Of a stretch of DNA of 64,000 nt, positions 1 through 8,100 are shown one piece after another (the first letter of the stretch is position 1; every line of letters starts with the position of its first letter). The notes under the pieces were generated by a model. That model made no database searches. It saw only the letters and a program-made list of their open reading frames with translations, and was not told the origin of the DNA. The position numbers and the translations under genes are program-made. Location of the stretch: NCBI RefSeq assembly GCF_030268225.1, contig NZ_BSQG01000009.1:62001-126000 (forward strand), written 5' to 3'. This DNA comes from Nocardiopsis ansamitocini (GTDB lineage: Bacteria; Actinomycetota; Actinomycetes; Streptosporangiales; Streptosporangiaceae).

Positions 1-1
1 G

Positions 2-145
2 GTCGGCGCATGGCACTGGCGGCGGGTTCCGACGGTGCGCGCGACCTGGCTGCCGGTACGCCTGGGGGCGTTCGTCCTGTCGACGACGGTCTCCCTTGCG
101 CTGATCGGCACCATCGGCTGGGCGGTCGCGGTCTCCGTGGGCTAG
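2..145 (+). CDS. C-terminal end of a membrane protein (partial)
   Basis: An open frame enters the window from the left and stops at TAG 143-145. Its last 47 residues are a basic, Trp/Arg-rich stretch followed by one hydrophobic helix (about residues 22-46 of the visible part), which looks like the terminal membrane span of an integral membrane protein. Codon third positions are G/C rich as in real genes of this genome. The family cannot be named from this fragment, and the start lies outside the window. Confidence 0.5.
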   Translation, partial: VGAWHWRRVPTVRATWLPVRLGAFVLSTTVSLALIGTIGWAVAVSVG

Positions 146-250
146 CCGGGGGCGGGGTCGGCGGGCGACGGGCAGGACGGGGTCGCCCGCCGCATCGTGT
201 CGTCGACAGACGGTGGCGCTGCGGCCACCGATCGACTACAGTCATTTTTG

Positions 251-266
251 TCGAACATGTGTTCGA
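251..266 (+). promoter_or_regulatory. LexA (SOS) box upstream of the AAA ATPase gene
   Basis: The 16-bp sequence TCGAACATGTGTTCGA is a perfect inverted repeat. It fits the actinobacterial/Gram-positive LexA operator pattern CGAAC-N4-GTTCG. It ends 16 bp before the ATG at 283, a position from which bound LexA would block transcription. Damage-inducible control is inferred from this match. Confidence 0.75.
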
Positions 267-282
267 CGGAGGGGAGGGGAGT

Positions 283-1665
283 ATGGCCACGGCAGCGCTG
301 CCACAGGGCCGAGCGGCGATCCGGTCCGGTGGGGCAGGCCATTCCCCCCTCCCCGCCCACGAGGAGCGCCGGGCCTTCCGGAGCCTGGAGTGGGAGGCGC
401 GGTCGTCTGCGGCTTTCTACCGCTCTCTAGAAAACGCGCTAGAAACACGTATAGAGTCCGAGCGCATGGACCCCGTACGCAATCCGTACGCCCCAGGTGC
501 CGGGCAGCGGCCGCCCGAGCTCGCCGGACGCGAGCGGGAGGTCCGCCAGTTCGAGATCGTGCTGGAACGCGTGGCCCGCGGCCGCCCCGAACGCAGCATG
601 GTGCTGACCGGTCTGCGAGGGGTCGGAAAGACGGTACTGCTCAACACGTTCCGGTCCATGGCGATCCAGCGGCTGTGGGGCACCGGCAAGATCGAGGCCC
701 GCCCCGAGCAGTCCATCCGCCGGTCCCTCTCCGCGGCCATGCACATGGCGTTGCGCGAGCTCGCCCCACGGCACCGCGCCCCCGACCGGATCGAGCACGT
801 GCTGGGCGTGCTGAAATCGTTCGCGCAGGCCACAACGGACGATGAGCGCACAGGCCGGGCCACCAGGACCGGCCCCCGCTGGCAACCGGGAATCGACGCG
901 GTGGCGGTGCGCGGACGCGCCGACTCCGGCGACCTCGAGATCGACCTGATGGAACTCTTCGTGGACGCGGCCTCGGTCGCCACCGACCTGGGCGTGGGCA
1001 TCGCGCTCTTCATCGACGAACTCCAGGACGTCCCCGCCAAGGACATCTCGGCGCTGTGCACCGCATGCCACGAGCTGGCCCAGAACGGCGGTCCGCTGAT
1101 CGTGGTGGGGGCCGGCCTGCCCCACCTGCCTGCGGTCCTCTCCGCGAGCAAGAGCTACTCCGAGCGACTGTTCCGCTACGTCCGGATCGACCGGCTGAAC
1201 CGGGTGGCAGCCGACCACGCCCTCAGCGCCCCGGCGCTGGCCGAGAACGTGGTGTTCGAAGCCGAGGCCCTGGAAGCCCTTTACAAGGCGTCCGACGGCT
1301 ACCCGTTCTTCGTGCAGGCATACGGGAAGGCCACCTGGGATCTGGCGCTGCGCAGCCCCATCACCGCCGAGGACGTACGGGTCGCCGCACCCGAGGCCGA
1401 GGAGGAGTTGGCCGTTGGGTTCTTCGGCAGCCGGTACGACCGCGCCACCCCCGCCGAGCGCGACTACATGCGGGCGATGGCCGCTCTGGGCGACGAGCCC
1501 GTCGCGACCAACGAGGTCGCCGCTTCGTTGGGGCGACGGCCCGCCAGTCTCTCCCCGGCGCGGGACAGCCTGATCAAGAAGGGGCTGGTCTACAGTTCCG
1601 AGCGCGGCAAGATCGCATTCACCGTCCCGCACTTCGGCACGTTCTTGCGTCGCCGGTCGGAGTAG
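283..1665 (+). CDS. SOS-regulated AAA ATPase (Orc1/Cdc6-like P-loop ATPase)
   Basis: This 460-residue protein has a Walker A motif (GLRGVGKT, about residues 109-116) and a Walker B motif (FIDELQD, about 244-250). A C-terminal winged-helix-like region (about 395-455) ends in the pattern RDSLIKKGLVY, as in DNA-binding STAND/Orc-type ATPases. Residues 1-60 are less ordered. The open frame continues upstream of 283, but ATG 283 has a good ribosome site (GGAGGGGAG) and lies just after a LexA box, so I chose it. An alternative is ATG 466. The family is common in actinobacteria and not well characterised. The SOS operator suggests a role in DNA damage response or in a damage-triggered defence, which is inference. 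Confidence 0.75.
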   Translation: MATAALPQGRAAIRSGGAGHSPLPAHEERRAFRSLEWEARSSAAFYRSLENALETRIESERMDPVRNPYAPGAGQRPPELAGREREVRQFEIVLERVARGRPERSMVLTGLRGVGKTVLLNTFRSMAIQRLWGTGKIEARPEQSIRRSLSAAMHMALRELAPRHRAPDRIEHVLGVLKSFAQATTDDERTGRATRTGPRWQPGIDAVAVRGRADSGDLEIDLMELFVDAASVATDLGVGIALFIDELQDVPAKDISALCTACHELAQNGGPLIVVGAGLPHLPAVLSASKSYSERLFRYVRIDRLNRVAADHALSAPALAENVVFEAEALEALYKASDGYPFFVQAYGKATWDLALRSPITAEDVRVAAPEAEEELAVGFFGSRYDRATPAERDYMRAMAALGDEPVATNEVAASLGRRPASLSPARDSLIKKGLVYSSERGKIAFTVPHFGTFLRRRSE

Positions 1666-1720
1666 GCGTGTCCTGTGGACAACCGCTCTCCCGGCGTTTC
1701 CGGTTGAAATCCCAAAAGCG

Positions 1721-2572
1721 CTAGACGAACCGAGACGAATGCGTGGGAGTCCCCTGGCTCCTTGATACCGGCGCACTGGCCTCCCCCGGGGCCGCCGGCT
1801 CCGTGTCCGCTCGGGTACCGGTCACGGTCACCCTTACTTCTTTGCGCATCCCGTTGAGCGGTACGGCGAACACCACGTCCACTGGACGTTCCCGCCGCTG
1901 CCCCGCGAACCTCACCAGGCGCCAGCAGCCGTGTCGCCACACGTCGACGGGTTCGGTGCCGGTGAGAAAGGCGCGGCTGTCGGCCCACGCGTCGCTGGAC
2001 CGCAGCCGACGGATGGACCTGTTCAACGGCACCTCGCGCAACTCGCAGGGCACCGGGTTGCGGAGGCGTTTCACCAGTTCGCCCAGCTCCGGGGAGAGGG
2101 CGGCGAACACCGCCAGTTCCGCGACCAGCACGAGGCCGTGCCAGGCGGTGAAACCCGTGACCGCCGCCGCTCCCGTCCCCGGAAGGCCGACGGTGACCCC
2201 GGCGGCCAGGGCGAGCAGCCCTGACCTGGTCAGACTCCGCCAGCCCACCGGTTCGGTGCTGAGGCCGCCGAAGCAACCGCAGCCCATCTCCGGATCGCGC
2301 TTGCGCAGCTGGTAGAGGGTCGCAAGGCCCAATACAAACAGGAGCGCGGTGGCACCCCTGGCGAGATCGCCCAGCAGACCGCCCAGGGCCACCAGCGCCA
2401 CCGCGAGAACCGCCTCGATACCGGCGTTGGCCAGCCCGAAGAAGCGTCGTACCCCGACCGGCAGAAACGCCGCGGGACCTTGGGCCGAGCGGTCGACGGC
2501 CTTGGCGACGGCACCGAGCAGCAGCATTGCCACCAGGATCGGAAACTGGGTCTCGCGCAGGATCTCGATCAC
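1721..2572 (-). CDS. MauE/DoxX-like integral membrane protein
   Basis: This 283-residue protein starts at GTG 2572. The first ~170 residues hold four to five hydrophobic helices, and a CGC-F-G motif (Cys98, Cys100) follows the third helix. That motif is diagnostic of MauE-type proteins, which support disulfide formation in methylamine dehydrogenase small subunit and belong to the wider DoxX/VKOR-like group. A soluble C-terminal tail of about 110 residues is longer than usual for the family. It starts 4 bp after the stop of the cysteine-rich gene upstream, so the two are almost certainly co-translated. No methylamine dehydrogenase genes are present, so the partner is probably the neighbouring Cys-rich protein. 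It converges on the AAA ATPase gene. Confidence 0.7.
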   Translation of the reverse strand: MIEILRETQFPILVAMLLLGAVAKAVDRSAQGPAAFLPVGVRRFFGLANAGIEAVLAVALVALGGLLGDLARGATALLFVLGLATLYQLRKRDPEMGCGCFGGLSTEPVGWRSLTRSGLLALAAGVTVGLPGTGAAAVTGFTAWHGLVLVAELAVFAALSPELGELVKRLRNPVPCELREVPLNRSIRRLRSSDAWADSRAFLTGTEPVDVWRHGCWRLVRFAGQRRERPVDVVFAVPLNGMRKEVRVTVTGTRADTEPAAPGEASAPVSRSQGTPTHSSRFV

Positions 2573-2576
2573 GGAT

Positions 2577-3530
2577 TCAGCCCACCGTCAGGGTCGCGTT
2601 GAAACAGCCGGCCTCGGGGCGTCCGCCCAAGGCGATGAAGGACGCCAGCGTCAGCTGGGCGATCCGCCCGCGGGCGGGGGAATCGCAGGTGACGCAGCGA
2701 TCGCAGAAATGACTCACCGCCGCACCGCAGGCCACGACGGGAAGGATCGCCGACTCGCCGGTGCACTGGTTGACCAGGCCCACCGTCGCTCCGAGGGACA
2801 GCAACGGCAGCGCCGCACAACCGGTGGCCCGGTCGCACACCGCACCGCAGTCGGCAGCGCGGTCGAGAGCCGGATAGGCCAGGCCGCCCAGTAGGCCCAT
2901 CGGATTCGCGTGCGGTGAACCGCCCCGGGCCGGGTCGTACCAGGAGACCATCCCGGCGATGGCGTGCGCGGCACTGCGCACCGGCGGGCGTCTGGGCGCG
3001 TCGGCCGCGGGGTAGTGGGGCTGGGACGTCGCGGGCAGCAGCGCCTGTAGGACGCCGTCGTCCCAGAGCCCGACGGCGTCGAAGAGGTAGCCGGGCTCCA
3101 GCCGTGGATGCCGTACCTGCATCCGCCCCGAAGCCCGGTAGGGGATCACAACGGTCACCGGCTCGCGGTCGTGACCGGTGTCGACGCGCAGGATGTCTTC
3201 GTCCACCTCGGCGATCACCCCCGTGGCGCGCGCGAGACCGGACCATACGCGTTCGGCGACCGAGGCGGCTTCCGGGACGCAGCGCACGATGACGTCCTGA
3301 CCGGGGCGCAGGTCACTGAACCCGGAACCGGTTCCGCGCCAGAAACCAGTGGCCTCGGTGAGCACGAAGCGTTCGTCACCGTGCGGAGTGGCCAGGCTGA
3401 GCAGATGGGGGCTGATGTCCACCAGGACACCGCGTACCACTCTGGCGGGCGGGTCGAACGGCTCGGGAGCAACGGTGCGGCCCAGCAGTGCGGCGGTGAA
3501 CCGCCGGCGATCGCCGAGTCCTGCAGGCAT
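2577..3530 (-). CDS. Cysteine-rich protein with RlpA-like double-psi beta-barrel C-terminus
   Basis: This is a 317-residue protein from ATG 3530, which has GGGGGAG six bases upstream. The frame is open further upstream, but nothing supports an earlier start. Residues 1-180 form an unassigned beta-rich region. The last ~110 residues resemble a double-psi barrel: a GATVGLVNQ strand, and the pattern ARGRIAQLTLASFIALGG, which matches the 'GRIIDLSRAAF-LG' signature of RlpA/expansin barrels. This domain carries nine cysteines (including HFCDRCVTC), far more than usual. No signal peptide is visible. It sits 4 bp upstream of the MauE-like gene. A role as a disulfide-rich partner of that protein is inferred. 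The fold assignment is by eye. Confidence 0.5.
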   Translation of the reverse strand: MPAGLGDRRRFTAALLGRTVAPEPFDPPARVVRGVLVDISPHLLSLATPHGDERFVLTEATGFWRGTGSGFSDLRPGQDVIVRCVPEAASVAERVWSGLARATGVIAEVDEDILRVDTGHDREPVTVVIPYRASGRMQVRHPRLEPGYLFDAVGLWDDGVLQALLPATSQPHYPAADAPRRPPVRSAAHAIAGMVSWYDPARGGSPHANPMGLLGGLAYPALDRAADCGAVCDRATGCAALPLLSLGATVGLVNQCTGESAILPVVACGAAVSHFCDRCVTCDSPARGRIAQLTLASFIALGGRPEAGCFNATLTVG

Positions 3531-3917
3531 AGCGCTCCCCCGTCGGTGTGCCCGGTCCGTCAGGCGTCCACGTCCTCCCCGCGGGCCACGGGAATCGTCC
3601 CCATTTTCCCCCAGTCGGACCGCCGGAACCCACCGAAGCCGCAAAACACCAGAAAGCGCGTCGTATGACCTGCCCCACCGCCGGCCACGAAGCGCACCGA
3701 ACCCCGACCGCCACACTCCGCGAAACGCGCGGCCGACCTCTCGCACCCATTGGATATCCAACCGGCCCCAGACCGGCGAAACCACGACAACACAGGCGTT
3801 CTATTCGAGAGCTGAAGTCCGGTTTGTCGGAAGATGGCATCGGCCTGAGCGAACGATTACACGGCCCGTGCAAGAGTGAGAAACACGAGATTGTGATCGA
3901 GAGCACGTGTCGGGCCC
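3531..3917. other. Divergent intergenic region, no gene seen
   Basis: This 387-bp gap separates the divergent Cys-rich protein gene and the sigma factor gene. Open frames here are short and lack ribosome sites. It must hold both promoters, but no convincing -35/-10 pair, repeat or terminator stands out. Confidence 0.4.
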
Positions 3918-4472
3918 ATGGTCGCGGATACGTCAGATCGGGTCGGTGGTCGGGTGGGTGAGACAGCACGGCAGGCCGGCTACGCGGAGTTCTCCGCGTA
4001 TGTCCGACAACGCGGACCGGCCCTGCTGCGGATGGCGCAGTCGCTGACCGGCAACCACGCCGATGCGGAGGACCTTCTTCAGGCCGCCCTGGTCAAGACG
4101 TTCTTCGCCTGGGACCGGATCATCAACCCCAACGCCCGCGACGGTTACGTCCGCCGCGCGATGGTCAACACCCAGATCTCGGAGTGGCGGCGCAACCGGC
4201 TGGAGGTCTACCCCACGGACGAGATCCCCGACCAGCGCACCGAGGACACCACGTGGCGTACCGACCTGGCCGACGCCGTGGGCCGCGCCGTGAGCCGCCT
4301 CCCGGACCGGCAGCGCACGACCGTTATGTTGCGCTACTACGAGGACATGTCCGAGGCCGAGATCGCCAACGCCCTCGGCGTGACCGTCGGAACCGTGAAG
4401 AGCACCGTGTCCCGGGCCGTGGCCAAGCTCCGGCACGACGCCGACCTCATCATCGACAGGACCACCTCCTGA
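3918..4472 (+). CDS. SigE-family (ECF-like) RNA polymerase sigma factor
   Basis: This 184-residue protein has the sigma-70 region 2 (about residues 30-90, with HADAEDLLQAALVKTF) and region 4 (about 120-175, with LPDRQRTTVMLRYYEDMSEAEIANALGVTVGTVKS), a typical ECF pair. The motifs fit the actinobacterial SigE-family/SIG50-like group. No anti-sigma factor gene is next to it, so control by a partner protein is not evident. The start at ATG 3918 has no strong ribosome site. The gene is followed 62 bp later by tRNA-Ser, so it could read into the tRNA unless a promoter lies between. Confidence 0.85.
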   Translation: MVADTSDRVGGRVGETARQAGYAEFSAYVRQRGPALLRMAQSLTGNHADAEDLLQAALVKTFFAWDRIINPNARDGYVRRAMVNTQISEWRRNRLEVYPTDEIPDQRTEDTTWRTDLADAVGRAVSRLPDRQRTTVMLRYYEDMSEAEIANALGVTVGTVKSTVSRAVAKLRHDADLIIDRTTS

Positions 4473-4534
4473 ACGCGCCGCCGGCTCTTCGTTTTGCACC
4501 TTGACCCCATTCCTCTGTACGCTTGTCCCAGCCA

Positions 4535-4623
4535 GGAGGATTCGCCTAGTCCGGTCTATGGCGCCGCACTGCTAATGCGGTTAGGTGGCAACACCTTCCG
4601 GGGTTCAAATCCCCGATCCTCCG
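4535..4623 (+). tRNA. tRNA-Ser(GCU)
   Basis: An 89-nt class II tRNA. The acceptor arms GGAGGAT (4535-4541) and ATCCTCC (4616-4622) pair perfectly. The anticodon stem CCGCA/TGCGG encloses loop CTGCTAA, with anticodon GCT at 4571-4573. A long variable arm precedes a normal T arm (GGGGTTCAAATCCCC). The discriminator base is G at 4623, and CA follows. A serine tRNA reading AGC/AGU is therefore clear. Confidence 0.95.
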
Positions 4624-4630
4624 CAGGTGG

Positions 4631-4664
4631 AAGAGGGCCTGACGCACAAGCGTCAGGCCCTCTT
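4631..4664 (+). terminator. Strong hairpin terminator after tRNA-Ser
   Basis: The arms AAGAGGGCCTGACGC (4631-4645) and its complement (4650-4664) form a 15-bp stem with a 4-nt loop, ending in TT. It lies 8 bp after the tRNA end and is an obvious intrinsic terminator. Confidence 0.9.
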
Positions 4665-4825
4665 CTGCGCTTCGGTCTCATTTCCAGTCTCAATCGCACG
4701 CGAGACCATGCCGTCTCCCCCGAACGGACGGCCTCCAGGTGCCGTCCGGGCCCCGCCGGGTGCTGCTTAGGCACCGGACAGCCAACACTTCGGGCCGGCC
4801 TCTCGAAGGCCCCCGCGTCGCCCGT

Positions 4826-5293
4826 TCAGTCCGGCTGCTTCTCCATGTGGTCGGAGACACGCTTGGACAGCCGGGCGAACGTGTCGAGTTGGTTCGGGGT
4901 CAGGGCGTCGATGAACAGCCGTCGGACGTGCTCGACGTGTATGGGCGCGGCGTCTTCGATCGCCTTGTATCCCGCCGGAGTGGCGACGATGAATGCTCCG
5001 CGTGCGTCGTCGGGGCATTCCTCCCTGGCCACGAGCCCGCGCTTCATCATCCGCGCGACCTGGTGGGACATTCGGCTTTTTTCCCACTTCACGAGCTTGG
5101 ACAATTCCAGGTAGCGCATCCGCCCGTCGCCCGTCTCGGTGAGATTGACGAGCACGATGTAGTCGGAGGCGGACATTTTGGAATCGGCCTGGAGGAGGCG
5201 GGAAAGCCGTCCGATGAGCGCCTCCTGCAGGTTGATGAAGCTGTCCCAAGCGGCTTTCTCATCCGGATCGAGCCAGCGTGGCGTCGCGTTCAT
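4826..5293 (-). CDS. MarR-family transcriptional regulator
   Basis: This 155-residue protein has the MarR winged helix. The recognition helix region reads LELSKLVKWEKSRMSHQVARMMKRGLV (split around residues 60-90), followed by the wing (ARGAFIVATPAGYKAI). It is divergent from the YcaC-type hydrolase gene, which it probably represses. I chose ATG 5293 because a TACACT -10-like hexamer ends 6 bases before it, which fits a leaderless transcript. ATG 5326 in the same frame would add 11 residues of non-family sequence. The sequence TTGACAGTTCATCTAC just upstream (5315-5330) shares elements with the hydrolase promoter and may be its operator. Confidence 0.85.
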   Translation of the reverse strand: MNATPRWLDPDEKAAWDSFINLQEALIGRLSRLLQADSKMSASDYIVLVNLTETGDGRMRYLELSKLVKWEKSRMSHQVARMMKRGLVAREECPDDARGAFIVATPAGYKAIEDAAPIHVEHVRRLFIDALTPNQLDTFARLSKRVSDHMEKQPD

Positions 5294-5707
5294 GGACGTA
5301 GTGTAACGAAATCGTTGACAGTTCATCTACGCGAGCCGAGGTGGCGGCGCCCCCAGCGAGGCCGGCTGCCGCATTCAAAGGCAGAGGGCGACGCCACAGG
5401 GGCCGCACCCGAATGGGGCCGCCCATCCTTCGGACCCCATTCGAATCGGGCTTGGGACCCGAATCCACCCTTGGTTGACACATCACATATCAGTACTAAT
5501 GTAGATGACGCATCATCCACTTGGTCGCGATGAGGCACCGGCAGGGAGGCCATCCCGGTTCGCGGAGCCGCGTCAACCGATTCGGCGCAGCACCCGGCCG
5601 CCCCGACCCCTGAGCCGCCGGCGTGGACACGTGCGACCGGATCACCGGCGTCGAGCGACGGTGTCCCGTTTGAACTCACAGAGCACGAACACCTGGAAAG
5701 GGATCGC
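5294..5707. promoter_or_regulatory. Divergent control region between MarR gene and hydrolase gene
   Basis: No gene is seen in these 414 bp. GTTGACA occurs at 5314-5320 next to TCATCTAC (5323-5330) and again at 5474-5480 followed by GTAGATGA (5501-5508), so the same two elements are present at both promoters. A separate inverted repeat, CGAATGGGG (5410-5418) and CCCCATTCG (5435-5443), lies between them. The TTGACA at 5475-5480 is a perfect -35 hexamer pointing at the hydrolase. Confidence 0.5.
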
Positions 5708-6364
5708 ATGAGCGCCCGAGAGAAGACCGGACTTCAGGCATTGCTGACGCCCGAGGAAAGCGTTCTCCTCCTGATCGACCACCAGCCGTTCCAGTTCGCC
5801 AACCTGAACAGCCACGAACCGTCGATGATCGTCAACAACGTCACCGGCCTCGCCAAGACCGCCAAGGTGTTCGATGTCCCGACCATTCTGACGACCGTGC
5901 TGGAGGACCGCGGCGGCTACCTCATCCGGGGAGTGCAGGAAGTGTTCCCGGAACAGAAGCCGATCGACCGTACGTTCATCAACACCTGGGAGGACGAGCG
6001 TGTCGTCGACGCCGTCACGGCGACCGGCCGAAAGAAGCTGATCATCGCCGGTCTCTGGACGGAGATCTGTGTGGCCATGCCGGCGCTGCAGGCGGCGGGC
6101 GAGGGCTTCGAGGTCTTCGTCGTCACCGACGCGTCGGGCGGTGTCTCGGCGGAGGCCCACGACATGGCCGTGCGACGCATGGTCCAGGCCGGCATCGTGC
6201 CGATCACCTGGTTGGCCGTGATGGGTGAATGGCAGCGCGACTGGGCCCGCGAAGAGACCGTGCCGGGCCTGACCGAGATCCAGGCACAGCACGGCGGTGC
6301 CACCGGTGTCGCCTTCGCCTGGGAGACGCAACTACTTGCGGGCCGCACCGGAAGCGGCGCCTGA
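5708..6364 (+). CDS. YcaC-like isochorismatase/nicotinamidase-superfamily hydrolase
   Basis: This 218-residue protein has the cysteine-hydrolase fold. The catalytic Asp lies in LLIDHQPFQF (about residue 24). The conserved strand-loop AGLWTEICVAMPAL carries the nucleophile Cys (about residue 121), and VVTDASGGVSAEAHDMA is the typical YcaC motif. Length and motifs fit YcaC-type enzymes, whose physiological substrate is unknown. The start is ATG 5708 with GAAAGGGA upstream. It is divergent from the MarR gene, which is the likely regulator, so induction by a small aromatic or stress compound is plausible. Confidence 0.85.
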   Translation: MSAREKTGLQALLTPEESVLLLIDHQPFQFANLNSHEPSMIVNNVTGLAKTAKVFDVPTILTTVLEDRGGYLIRGVQEVFPEQKPIDRTFINTWEDERVVDAVTATGRKKLIIAGLWTEICVAMPALQAAGEGFEVFVVTDASGGVSAEAHDMAVRRMVQAGIVPITWLAVMGEWQRDWAREETVPGLTEIQAQHGGATGVAFAWETQLLAGRTGSGA

Positions 6365-6579
6365 CCCGGCCGTGGAACGGCCTCCTGGCCGCATCGGGTG
6401 GGGCCAGGGTTGACCGCGGTCCCACCCACCCCGCTCGGGCCTTGAGGGCGGCTGCACCGGGGCCGCGGTCCGCATGGCACGGCAAGCGGCGCGGACGCGG
6501 ACCGCCGCGCGAACAAGTTGCTCAGACACCTTCATTGGATCAGCGTGCCGGTCCGATCGACCGGCCCGGAGGAGGACAC

Positions 6580-6888
6580 ATGGCGGTCGAAGTGAGCGAC
6601 GTGCCCGAGGCCAAACGCTACGAGGCCCGCATCGACGGGGCCTCCGAGGTCGCGGGGGTCGCGCAGTACATCCGTACGACGGAACTCATCGCGTTCGTGC
6701 ACACCGAGGTCCCACCCGAGCACGAGGGCAAGGGAGTCGGGTCCGCGCTGGCCCGCACCTCTCTCGACGCGGCACGGGCCGATGGCCTACGGGTATTGGC
6801 GACCTGCCCCTTCTTCGCGGGGTGGATCGCCCGCCACCCCGATTACCAGGACCTGCTGTACCAGTCCCGCAGCAGGGTCAGTGACTGA
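6580..6888 (+). CDS. GNAT N-acetyltransferase, YjdJ type
   Basis: This 102-residue single-domain protein contains FVHTEVPPEHEGKGVGSALARTSLDAARADGLRVLATCPF, in which the EGKGVGSAL segment is the acetyl-CoA binding loop of the short GNAT subfamily (YjdJ-like). ATG 6580 has GGAGGAC five bases upstream, so the longer open frame from 6229 is rejected. It is followed after 24 bp by a YjdI-like iron-sulfur protein gene. The same pairing is found in E. coli (yjdJ/yjdI), which supports a joint but unknown function. Confidence 0.85.
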   Translation: MAVEVSDVPEAKRYEARIDGASEVAGVAQYIRTTELIAFVHTEVPPEHEGKGVGSALARTSLDAARADGLRVLATCPFFAGWIARHPDYQDLLYQSRSRVSD

Positions 6889-6912
6889 ACAGCCGGACAC
6901 GACGGAGGCGGT

Positions 6913-7194
6913 ATGAGCGGTGGAGCCGAGAAGAAGTCGTACAAAGGGCAGTCGATCACGGTCACCTTCGAGGCCGGGCACTGTCGGCACGCGGCCGAAT
7001 GCGTCCGCGGGCTGCCCGAGGTGTTCGACGCGGCACGGCGTCCGTGGATCCGGCCGGACGGCGCCCCCGCCGACCGCGTGGCCGAAGTGGTGCGACGCTG
7101 CCCTTCGGGCGCGCTGCGGTACCGGCTCACGGACGGCGGGACTGAGCCCCGGACCAGCTCGAACAGATCACACGCGGCGGCGCCGGACAGCTGA
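6913..7194 (+). CDS. YjdI-like divergent 4Fe-4S mono-cluster protein
   Basis: This 93-residue protein has three cysteines (24, 30, 63) in the pattern GHCRHAAECVRGLPEVF ... VVRRCPSGAL. This is the hallmark of the Fer4_19/YjdI family of small ferredoxin-like proteins. The start is ATG 6913 with GGAGGCGG upstream. It lies just after the GNAT gene and is probably in the same operon. Family members are proposed single-cluster electron carriers or sensors, and the real role is not established. Confidence 0.85.
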   Translation: MSGGAEKKSYKGQSITVTFEAGHCRHAAECVRGLPEVFDAARRPWIRPDGAPADRVAEVVRRCPSGALRYRLTDGGTEPRTSSNRSHAAAPDS

Positions 7195-7329
7195 CCGTAC
7201 CCGGCTGCCGGAGGCCGGTGGCGCGACGGTGACACACCTGGGGGACGTCGACGCCGCAACACTGCACCCCACTGTCACGACCGACGGGAACCCCCACCAC
7301 TTCACCGGGACGATCGAGAAGGCCAGCTG

Positions 7330-7743
7330 ATGGACACCCCGAAAAACCCGGAGGCACAGGCCGACCGAGCGCGAGACCTCGAACGGAGAAACACCGAGAC
7401 CGTACTCACGGCGATGCGGGAGCTCTTCGTCGAGGGTGACGTGTCAGCAGTGGACCGATACTGGGCAGAGCCCTACATCCAACACAATCCGTCGATGCCG
7501 AACGGGCTCGACACGCTCCGCACCGTGGCACCCACGCTGAGCGGGTTCGTGTGGGAGCCGCAACGGATCGCCGCGCAGGGCGACCTCGTCGTCACGCACA
7601 GCCGCGTTCTCGGGTGGGCGGAGAAGCCGGTCGTCATCGCGGATATCTTCCGCCTGCTGGACGGGCGCATCGTCGAGCACTGGGACGTGGTCCAGGAAGA
7701 AGTCGACGCGGGACTCTCCGCGAACGGCAATCCGATGGTGTGA
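7330..7743 (+). CDS. SnoaL-like (NTF2-fold) protein
   Basis: This 137-residue protein has the SnoaL-like layout: an N-terminal helix, then VDRYWAEPYIQHNPSMPNG, and a C-terminal strand VIADIFRLLDGRIVEHWDVVQE. The conserved HN and EHWDV patterns are typical of the polyketide-cyclase-like group that is widespread outside polyketide clusters. There is no PKS nearby, so the function is unknown. It lies 135 bp after the YjdI-like gene and ends at a strong hairpin. Confidence 0.8.
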   Translation: MDTPKNPEAQADRARDLERRNTETVLTAMRELFVEGDVSAVDRYWAEPYIQHNPSMPNGLDTLRTVAPTLSGFVWEPQRIAAQGDLVVTHSRVLGWAEKPVVIADIFRLLDGRIVEHWDVVQEEVDAGLSANGNPMV

Positions 7744-7790
7744 CGGCAAGGCGTCATCGGAACCGTCGCCGCCAGTAGGCGGGGTTCCCC

Positions 7791-7828
7791 GGGTGGAGTT
7801 GAGAGGGCGCCCCCTCTCAACTCCACCC
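7791..7828 (+). terminator. Hairpin terminator after the SnoaL-like gene
   Basis: A 17-bp perfect stem (GGGTGGAGTTGAGAGGG, 7791-7807, with its complement at 7812-7828) and a 4-nt loop. It lies 48 bp after the stop codon of the plus-strand gene and would also end transcription from the minus strand. Confidence 0.85.
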
Positions 7829-7833
7829 GCACG

Positions 7834-8100
7834 TCACCCCTGACGCCCGTTCTCCTCCAGCCCGCGCAACGTCTGCTCCGACGCCTCCGTCGTCTCGTCG
7901 GGTGTGCCGAGGGAGTCGGGGAAATCGGCGGTGGCCTGCACTTCGTGGCCCCGTCTGCCGGCGTGCTCGACGGTGTCGCCGAGAAAGCGGCCGATGAGCA
8001 CCTCGCCCCCGGCGAACTGGGCGGACACCTGCACACGGCCCCGCTTCTTTGCACCGGCCGCCCGGCCCGCGAGTACGACTTCGGGGCCGGTGGCCTCCAC
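7834..8100 (-). CDS. Possible small protein or gene remnant of unknown family
   Basis: This minus-strand frame ends at 7834 and shows strong codon bias (third positions nearly all G/C). It therefore looks coding, but I recognise no family. The frame is open to 8238, where it would overlap the start of the serine hydrolase gene. GTG 8100 gives an 88-residue acidic product, but it has no ribosome site. It could be the 3' end of a decayed gene whose 5' part was lost next to the hydrolase gene, or a real small protein. Confidence 0.3.
   Translation of the reverse strand: MEATGPEVVLAGRAAGAKKRGRVQVSAQFAGGEVLIGRFLGDTVEHAGRRGHEVQATADFPDSLGTPDETTEASEQTLRGLEENGRQG

Noticed and set aside
7195-7329. Possible gene between YjdI-like and SnoaL-like genes
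   Set aside because: Only 135 bp with no ribosome site and no recognisable frame.
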